Positions 1-4,858 of a stretch of 6,087 nt of DNA are shown here, piece after piece; the first letter of the stretch is position 1; the number at the start of each line of letters is the position of its first letter. The DNA is from Candidatus Rifleibacteriota bacterium (lineage in GTDB: Bacteria > Vulcanimicrobiota > Xenobia > Xenobiales > Xenobiaceae): assembly GCA_900772775.1 (NCBI GenBank), contig CAAGRW010000126.1, positions 1 to 6,087 on the forward strand, in the 5' to 3' direction. The notes under the pieces were generated by a model that saw only the letters and a program-made list of their open reading frames with translations, was not told where the DNA came from and searched no databases. A program made the translations under genes and the position numbers.

Positions 1-116
1 AGACTGTAGCAAGCAATACAAGCAATAAGGATACCAGCAATGATAAGCATGCAAGTAACCGGAGCGTCACCACGCATTCCGTGGCGTCTTAGTTTTTTGA
101 ATATAGATAATGACAT
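1..116 (-). CDS. N-terminus of an unidentified membrane protein, cut by the left edge (possibly rhomboid-like)
   Basis: The minus strand is open from an ATG at 116-114 to the window edge, giving 38 codons. The start is supported by GGAGGTG at 132-126, a full seven-base match to the anti-Shine-Dalgarno sequence, about 9 bases from the ATG. An in-frame GTG at 128 overlaps this site and is a poorer choice. A good promoter candidate lies further upstream (204-176). The protein begins MSLSIFKKLRRHGMRGDAP, a basic cytoplasmic N-terminus. A hydrophobic run follows (VTCMLIIAGILIACIACYS), which looks like a first membrane segment with the N-terminus inside. A short basic stretch followed by A-P-V-T and a membrane helix is seen at the start of some rhomboid intramembrane proteases, but no catalytic Ser or His region is in view, so this is a weak guess. 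It is transcribed away from the queuosine genes. Confidence 0.6.
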   Translation of the reverse strand, partial: MSLSIFKKLRRHGMRGDAPVTCMLIIAGILIACIACYS

Positions 117-175
117 GATGTCCCACACCTCCAAAGTAAGCGTGCATCTTTAGATAGTTAATTTCACGGGTTACT

Positions 176-204
176 ATTATACATATAATGCCAATAACGT
201 TCAA
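176..204 (-). promoter_or_regulatory. Sigma70-like promoter for the minus-strand membrane protein gene
   Basis: Read on the minus strand, TTGAAC (204-199) is followed by a 17-base spacer and a perfect TATAAT (181-176). The -35 matches the consensus at four of six positions. Transcription would start near 168, about 50 bases before the ATG at 116. This is the best promoter match in the window. Its -35 lies on the same bases as the -35 of the plus-strand candidate. Confidence 0.6.
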
Positions 205-228
205 ACTTTATGGCTAATATGTTAAAAT
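200..228 (+). promoter_or_regulatory. Sigma70-like promoter candidate for the qng1-led gene string
   Basis: TTCAAA (200-205, four of six matches to TTGACA) is followed by a 17-base spacer and TAAAAT (223-228, five of six matches to TATAAT). Initiation near 235 would give a leader of about 110 bases before the preferred qng1 start at 345. A second plus-strand TATAAT at 184-189 has no convincing -35 and is less likely. No other clear promoter was found upstream of the plus-strand genes. Confidence 0.4.
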
Positions 229-344
229 ATGGGGCCAATCAAGAAAAAAATAAGCAAGAAGGACTGACCTTTGGGTATATTTAAGTTTTTTTGCCTAAAT
301 TAAAGCTTTGTTTGCTGAAAAAGAAGAAAGGAACCGATACAATT

Positions 345-1325
345 TTGAATTCTACGGTCAACGTTTTAGAGACTACCGAAATAGTTCGCCGCGAGTCTGA
401 GTTAGTAAATATCAATCTCGACGTTATCAAAAAATATTGCCGCGAATGGGCCCTCCATCCTTTTATTACTCCTGCGTGGGATACTTCCGTACATTACGAC
501 GGACAAGGTGATCGTTTAGCCAACTACATTCTTCTTTTAGACAGTTTGAATTTCTGTTTCTGGCCGGATAAAGGACAGCCCAAGTGGACTATAGAGTATA
601 AAGGCCAGAAAATGGGTGGCTATCAGGCCTTGGCAGCCTCTTTAAAAAGAGCCATAGAAGAAGGAATCAATGTAGACGACGCTCATTGGATGGCTCAGGC
701 CGATCTGGAACAAGTGCGTCACGTTTTTCGCGGCACTCAGGAAGGCGTAGAAATTCCTCTTATGGATAAACGCCTGGAGCACATCAACCAAAGTGGTAAA
801 GTTCTTTTGGACAATTTTGGCGGCCAATACTCTCAAGCTATCAAATCTTGCCAAGGCAGCGCCGTAGCTCTAGTTAATTTAATGGTGCAATACTTCCCCT
901 CTTTCCGTGATATTCACACTTGGAAAGGCCACGAAGTACGCATTTTGAAACGAGCTCAAATTACCGCTGTGGATATTTATGGCAGCTTCTACGGAGAAGG
1001 TTTGGGCAAATTCGAAGATATGGATTTGCTGACCGTTTTTGCCGATTATAAAATTCCTCAAGTTCTTCGCGCCTTGGGCATTTTGGAATATGCTCCGGCC
1101 TTGGCTGAAAAAGTGGACAATCAAGAGTTGTTGCCTTCCGGATCTCGAGAAGAGATGGAAATTCGTGTGGGTATGATCTGGGCTGTAGAAGAAATTCGTC
1201 GCGAGCTCAAGCGTTTGGGTGCTCCCAAAATGGCTTTGGAGTTGGATTGGTTCTTGTGGAACTTAGGCCAAGAGCCTTTACCTGGCGAAAAGCCTTATCA
1301 CAGGACACGGACAATTTTCTATTAG
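345..1325 (+). CDS. Queuosine salvage enzyme, queuosine 5'-phosphate N-glycosylase/hydrolase (Qng1, DUF2419 family)
   Basis: Enzymes of this family cleave the N-glycosidic bond of queuosine 5'-monophosphate and release free queuine, which Tgt can put into tRNA. They are soluble and cytoplasmic. Numbered from the TTG at 345 (326 residues), family segments appear in order: LLLDSLNFCFWPD (63-75), a GYQALAASLKRAIEEGI region, DLEQVRHVFRG, FGGQY, YFPSFRD, KRAQITAVDIY (202-212), FADYKIPQVL (232-241), ELDWFLW (299-305) and the C-terminal PYHRTRTIFY (317-326). From memory these line up along the whole length with human QNG1, including its ending PFHRIRCIYY, so the protein looks complete and unbroken. 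No ATG exists near the N-terminus. TTG 345 is chosen because it makes the protein begin a few residues before the conserved VLETTEIVRRES block, as in human QNG1, and AAAGGA lies 12 bases upstream (327-332). The frame is also open from a TTG at 291 (344 residues), but that one lacks a nearby ribosome site. The neighbouring tgt supports the call. Confidence 0.93.
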   Translation: MNSTVNVLETTEIVRRESELVNINLDVIKKYCREWALHPFITPAWDTSVHYDGQGDRLANYILLLDSLNFCFWPDKGQPKWTIEYKGQKMGGYQALAASLKRAIEEGINVDDAHWMAQADLEQVRHVFRGTQEGVEIPLMDKRLEHINQSGKVLLDNFGGQYSQAIKSCQGSAVALVNLMVQYFPSFRDIHTWKGHEVRILKRAQITAVDIYGSFYGEGLGKFEDMDLLTVFADYKIPQVLRALGILEYAPALAEKVDNQELLPSGSREEMEIRVGMIWAVEEIRRELKRLGAPKMALELDWFLWNLGQEPLPGEKPYHRTRTIFY

Positions 1326-1338
1326 TTCTCTATTAGTT
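1318..1338 (+). repeat. Short tandem duplication over the qng1 stop codon
   Basis: The ten bases TCTATTAGTT occur at 1318-1327 and again at 1329-1338, a period of 11 bases. The first copy contains the qng1 stop TAG (1323-1325). The second copy lies outside the gene and in another frame. It looks like a small replication-slippage duplication. No function is evident. Confidence 0.5.
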
Positions 1339-1347
1339 TTCTACATA

Positions 1348-1417
1348 CTGATAGAGGCAGACCGAGCATAATTTTGATCTTTCTACAGGTTTTTCCAAGC
1401 TCGGTCTGTAATATCGG
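1348..1417 (+). promoter_or_regulatory. Two-helix hairpin between qng1 and tgt, candidate structured RNA or operator
   Basis: A perfect 10-base inverted repeat, CAGACCGAGC (1358-1367) and GCTCGGTCTG (1399-1408), encloses a 31-base loop. Outside it, CTGATA (1348-1353) can pair with TATCGG (1412-1417) with one G-U pair, leaving an internal loop of four and three bases. In the transcript this is a 70-base hairpin with a GC-rich inner helix in AT-rich surroundings. No T-run follows directly: the nearest, at 1434-1440, is about 17 bases further on, so a classic intrinsic terminator is not supported. It does not fit the preQ1-I or preQ1-II riboswitch patterns as I know them. It may affect tgt expression, processing or mRNA stability, or be a protein-binding site. 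The pairing is certain, the role unknown. Confidence 0.5.
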
Positions 1418-1457
1418 GGGCTCCAATAGTCAATTTTTTTAGCATAGGTTCACAATA

Positions 1458-2699
1458 ATGGCAGATTATTTTTCTTTTACCGAAAAAATGCGCTACGAAT
1501 TGGGCACAGAAGCTCGCTTAGGGCGCATTGATACTCCTCACGGCAGCATCGAAACTCCCGAATTTCTTCCCGTAGGTACTTTAGCTACAGTTAAGGGTTT
1601 AATGCCTAAGCAATTGGAAGAGCTGGGCGTCCAAGGTATGCTCAGTAATACTTACCATCTTTTCTTGCGTCCAGGCTCCGATATCGTCGAAGAGATGGGC
1701 GGCTTGCACAAATTTATGAATTGGAAACGCCCAGTTATGACCGACTCCGGCGGCTTCCAAGCTTTTTCTTTAGGTGCTGCTCGCCAGTTAGGCATAGGCA
1801 AAATAGGCGTTTTCCCCGGCAACAGTGCCGATATGACTCTCAGAAAGGGCGACGCTTACAAACCATTAGCCCATATTGATGAAGATGGTGTAGTTTTCCG
1901 CTCCTTCTTGGATGGCTCCAAACATCGCTTAAATCCGGAAATTTCCATTCGCATTCAGGAGCAGTTGGGCGCTGATATTATCTTAGCTTTTGACGAATGC
2001 ACCTCGCCAGCCGCTTCTTATGAATATACAGCCATGTCCTTAGAACGCACTCACCGCTGGGCTGTGCGCAGCTTGGAAGCTAGACGCGACACTCCTCAAG
2101 CTTTGTACGGTATTGTCCAGGGCGGCGAATGGCAAGATTTGCGCGAAAAGTCAGTGGAGTTTATTTCTTCTTTGCCCTTCCAAGGCTTCGCTATAGGCGG
2201 TTCTTTGGGTAAGAGCAAACACGATATGCATAAAGTGCTCGATTGGACTATTCCTGGATTACCTCACAACAAGCCTCGCCATTTGCTCGGCATTGGTGAA
2301 GTTGACGACTTATTTGAAGGTGTACAGCGCGGTATTGACACTTTCGACTGTGTAATTCCTACCCGCTTTGCCAGAACTTCCAACTTGTTCGTACCTTACG
2401 ATGTGCCTGGAGCCAACAAGCGAGGAACTTTGGTGTTGCGCAACGCCGAATTTACTCACGACGAACGTCCAGTTGATCCCAATTGTACTTGCTATTGCTG
2501 CCGCAATTTCTCGCGTGCTTACTTGCGCCACTTATACAAATCGGAAGAAATTTTGGGCAGCGTATTAGGTACTTTGCACAATATTCACTTTATGCTCACT
2601 CTTATGCGCAATATCCGCGCCTCTTTAGCTAATGGAACCTTCTTCGATCTCAAAGCCAAGTGGCTGGATCGCAAAGATGAAGCTCAAGAAGAAAAATAA
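1458..2699 (+). CDS. tgt: tRNA-guanine transglycosylase (queuine tRNA-ribosyltransferase)
   Basis: Tgt replaces G34 of tRNAs Asp, Asn, His and Tyr with a 7-deazaguanine base (preQ1 in most bacteria, queuine in eukaryotes and some bacteria). The 413-residue barrel protein has every key element. D96 in TDSGGFQ and D179 in FDECTSP match D102 and D156 of the Zymomonas enzyme. GIVQGG is at 218-223, and D297 in DCVIPTR matches the nucleophile D280. The zinc ligands are C343, C345, C348 and H374, with the same spacing as in Zymomonas. It is longer than the usual 370-385 residues because of about 27 extra residues after SLG (106-139), rich in Gly and Lys. The pocket loop is GGSLGKSK (247-254) instead of the GGLAVGE of preQ1 enzymes. 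The ATG has only a weak AGG nine bases upstream (1446-1448), and the hairpin lies just before it. Its position after the Qng1 gene suggests that queuine is the substrate. Substrate choice is inference, the family is certain. Confidence 0.97.
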   Translation: MADYFSFTEKMRYELGTEARLGRIDTPHGSIETPEFLPVGTLATVKGLMPKQLEELGVQGMLSNTYHLFLRPGSDIVEEMGGLHKFMNWKRPVMTDSGGFQAFSLGAARQLGIGKIGVFPGNSADMTLRKGDAYKPLAHIDEDGVVFRSFLDGSKHRLNPEISIRIQEQLGADIILAFDECTSPAASYEYTAMSLERTHRWAVRSLEARRDTPQALYGIVQGGEWQDLREKSVEFISSLPFQGFAIGGSLGKSKHDMHKVLDWTIPGLPHNKPRHLLGIGEVDDLFEGVQRGIDTFDCVIPTRFARTSNLFVPYDVPGANKRGTLVLRNAEFTHDERPVDPNCTCYCCRNFSRAYLRHLYKSEEILGSVLGTLHNIHFMLTLMRNIRASLANGTFFDLKAKWLDRKDEAQEEK

Positions 2700-2727
2700 G
2701 ACCAACTAAGGGAGGAAGTGCAGCGTA

Positions 2728-3834
2728 ATGGCTATAGAATTCAGCCTTATTATACCTACCTATAATAGGATAGGCGCTTTGCGTCACTGCTTAAAACATA
2801 TTGAAAGGCTAAATTTCCCCAGAAAAAGTTTTGAAGTGATCTTGGTTGACGATGGCTCTCAAGATGAAACTTCTCAGCTCCAAGCCAAGGATTTTCCTTT
2901 CAATATAACTGTAATTCATCAGCCTAACAGCGGCACTTCCGCAGCCCGCAATTGTGGTATAAGGGCAGCCAAAGGTCTGATTTGCATGTTCGTTGATGAC
3001 GATGTCATGCTCCATCCCGATCTTTTGCTGGAGCACCAACGCTTACATAAAGCCGAGCCCAATCTGGTAGTGCGCGGCCCGGTTATAAATTTTGCCTCTC
3101 TGCCCTGCCCTTTAGATACCGATGCTGAACTTATGCAATCGGCTTTGGCTGCCTCGGAAAAACTTAAAGAGACAGCTTGTCAACAGTTGCGCCAAGTTTC
3201 CGGCCAAGGTTCCACCTCAGATGCAGCCAATACGGCAACCACTTCATTCCTAAGTACCTGTGCTCCTCAATCGGCCCATAGTGACAAAAAGTCCGGCTGT
3301 TTATTCGGTCGTTTAGCCGATTTTTGGAAAAATTGGAGCGGCCGCGATTTGCACATGCTCAAACATTTTTCCATGAATTATCTCTGCACTAGTAATGCTT
3401 CTTTATACCGCCACCATCTAATCGCGGCCGGCCTTTTTGACACGTCTTTCCCACGCTGGGAAGACGCCGAATTGGCTGTGCGCTTAAAGCGTTTGGGACT
3501 CAAAAGGCGCTTCAGTTTGAACGCTATTGTCTATCATTTGAAGCCACCGGAAACTTGGGAAGCCAGAATCAGAACAGCTCAAAAAGACGGCGCCTCAGCT
3601 GCGGAACTTTATTTGCGTTATCCTAGCTTTTTAATGCGCTTACGCAGCGGCTTACATTTTGCCAACAGTTGGCGCAACCGTTTGTTTACGGAAGGGCCGT
3701 GGCAAACAGTTCTGGCAGAGAGCGCTCGCGGTGAAAGTAAAGTTTTTCCTCAAAAATTTGCTCAAGATATGCTAATCGAGAAAGCGTATTTAGAGGCCGG
3801 CCTAGACAGGCTGAAGAGGACTCAATCTTTTTAA
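2728..3834 (+). CDS. Family 2 glycosyltransferase with an internal insertion
   Basis: GT2 enzymes transfer a sugar from a nucleotide-sugar to a glycan, lipid or protein acceptor on the cytoplasmic side of the membrane. The 368 residues show a GT-A fold in order: SLIIPTYNR (6-14), VDDGS (40-44), NSGTSAARN (67-75), the metal-binding DDD (90-92), TSNAS (221-225) and WED (244-246), which carries the likely catalytic base. A basic helical C-terminal part follows. Between the DDD region and TSNAS lie about 90 extra residues (124-214), Ser/Thr/Ala/Gln-rich in the middle and containing four cysteines (127, 151, 178, 191). The next gene has only about 25 residues there. No signal peptide or clear membrane span is seen. 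The start has a strong GGAGG (2711-2715), 12 bases before the ATG, and the gene begins 28 bases after tgt, so cotranscription is likely. Donor sugar and acceptor cannot be read from the sequence. Confidence 0.9.
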   Translation: MAIEFSLIIPTYNRIGALRHCLKHIERLNFPRKSFEVILVDDGSQDETSQLQAKDFPFNITVIHQPNSGTSAARNCGIRAAKGLICMFVDDDVMLHPDLLLEHQRLHKAEPNLVVRGPVINFASLPCPLDTDAELMQSALAASEKLKETACQQLRQVSGQGSTSDAANTATTSFLSTCAPQSAHSDKKSGCLFGRLADFWKNWSGRDLHMLKHFSMNYLCTSNASLYRHHLIAAGLFDTSFPRWEDAELAVRLKRLGLKRRFSLNAIVYHLKPPETWEARIRTAQKDGASAAELYLRYPSFLMRLRSGLHFANSWRNRLFTEGPWQTVLAESARGESKVFPQKFAQDMLIEKAYLEAGLDRLKRTQSF

Positions 3835-3898
3835 TCAGCAATATTTTGCACATCATTTGCAGCTAACTCAAGCAGCGATTGACAAGTGAGGACAAGAA

Positions 3899-4858
3899 AT
3901 GGAAAGAAAAGATGAATTTGCCGAGCTGATGAAAGTCGAGGACAAATATGAATTGTCCGTCCAAATTTGCTCGCACAACCGCAAAAACGTCTTGCAAGTC
4001 GTTTTGGAGTCTTTAAAAGACCAAACCTTGCCTGCCGACCGTTTTGAAGTAGTTTTGGTAGACGACGGCTCAACTGACGGAACCAAAGAAATGGCTGAAG
4101 GTTTAGATCTTCCCTATCACTTAACCGTCTTGCGTCACGAGAAAAATGCCGGCCTCTCTACAGCTCGCAATACCGGGCTCAGAGCTTGTCGCGGTCGCGT
4201 TATTTTGATTATCGACGACGACGTCATTGCCGATCCAGATTTGTTGCGCCAACACGTTCTGACTCACGCTTCTTACGACAAGATCGTATGTAATGGTTGG
4301 GTAAATCACGTTTCCGAGCCTAAACGTCCGCAACAGCCGCAGTTTACTATGGCAGATATTTCTACCTCATTTTTCTGGACTTCCAATGTCTCTGTAAAAC
4401 GTCGCCATCTTTTGGCTATCGGTGGCTTTGACGAAGACTTCAAAGAGTATGGCTGGGAAGATCAGGAAGTCGGTCTGCGTCTGATGGCTTTGGGCTTAAA
4501 GAAGCAAAATAACTACAAAGCTATAGGTTTCCACGTAAAACGTACTCCGCAGCGTAAAGACATTCCTCGCATGCTTAAACAAGCCGAAGCTAAAGGGCGC
4601 ACCGCCGTATTATATGTAGAAAAACACGATCGCCCCCGTTCTCGTTTGTCTACAGGCATTCATGCCGCCCGTCTGGCTGTATATAAATTCACTCGTGTAG
4701 GCGATTGGTTGCAAAAGCTGTGTTTGGAACGTTTGAACCGTCCAGAGATGAGCGACGACACACCTTTAACAGGCTTTGACGCTTGGTGCGCCCGCCAGCT
4801 TTCCACGATCCATTATTTCGACGCAATAGAAAATACTTTAAATAATGAGCAAAAATAA
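3899..4858 (+). CDS. Family 2 glycosyltransferase, paralogue of the preceding gene
   Basis: The 319-residue protein has the GT-A layout: SVQICSHNR (20-28), VDDGSTDGT (54-62), NAGLSTARN (83-91), DDD (106-108) for metal and nucleotide-sugar binding, TSNVS (161-165) and GWEDQEVGLRL (185-195) with the probable catalytic base. Gene order and shared C-terminal features (a helical segment, then AVLYVEKH...LSTGIHA here and AELYLRYP...LRSGLHF in the upstream gene) suggest a tandem duplication followed by divergence. Unlike its neighbour it has no insertion. GAGGA (3888-3892) lies six bases before the ATG and supports this start, though a second in-frame ATG at 3929 would still keep the catalytic domain. 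It begins 64 bases after the previous gene, with no terminator between them, and its last 14 bases overlap the next gene. It is a cytoplasmic enzyme, probably acting on a surface-glycan intermediate. Substrates are unknown. Confidence 0.92.
   Translation: MERKDEFAELMKVEDKYELSVQICSHNRKNVLQVVLESLKDQTLPADRFEVVLVDDGSTDGTKEMAEGLDLPYHLTVLRHEKNAGLSTARNTGLRACRGRVILIIDDDVIADPDLLRQHVLTHASYDKIVCNGWVNHVSEPKRPQQPQFTMADISTSFFWTSNVSVKRRHLLAIGGFDEDFKEYGWEDQEVGLRLMALGLKKQNNYKAIGFHVKRTPQRKDIPRMLKQAEAKGRTAVLYVEKHDRPRSRLSTGIHAARLAVYKFTRVGDWLQKLCLERLNRPEMSDDTPLTGFDAWCARQLSTIHYFDAIENTLNNEQK

Noticed and set aside
265..292. Terminator-like T-run at 286-292 ahead of qng1
   Set aside because: The sequence before it offers only a three-pair stem, too weak for a terminator.
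291..344. Upstream TTG 291 as the qng1 start (344 residues)
   Set aside because: The nearest ribosome-like site, AAGGA at 259-263, is 27 bases away. The added residues (PKLKLCLLKKKKGTDT) have no counterpart in human QNG1, which starts a few residues before the conserved block, as the TTG at 345 does.
235..345. preQ1 riboswitch in the qng1 leader
   Set aside because: There is an A-rich stretch and a small ACC/GGT pairing at 266-276, but no preQ1-I stem-loop with its conserved loop and A-rich tail arrangement, and nothing like preQ1-II.
642..1124. Minus-strand open frames inside the qng1 gene (642-854, 879-1124)
   Set aside because: They are antisense to a well-conserved protein, have no ribosome site or family motif, and look like chance frames. 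The same holds for the minus-strand frames at 2310-2531, 2809-3039, 3831-4086, 4121-4333, 4689-4883 and 4891-5133.
1358..1440. Intrinsic terminator after qng1
   Set aside because: The hairpin ends at 1408 (inner) or 1417 (outer), and the T-run at 1434-1440 is 17-25 bases away, too far for an intrinsic terminator. The loop of 31 bases is also long.
1368..1457. Own promoter for tgt
   Set aside because: TTGATC (1374-1379) and TAATAT (1409-1414) are present, but neither has a partner box at 16-18 bases.
3835..3898. Regulatory element or terminator between the two GT2 genes
   Set aside because: No stable hairpin or T-run is visible in these 64 bases. Only the ribosome site GAGGA at 3888-3892 can be supported.
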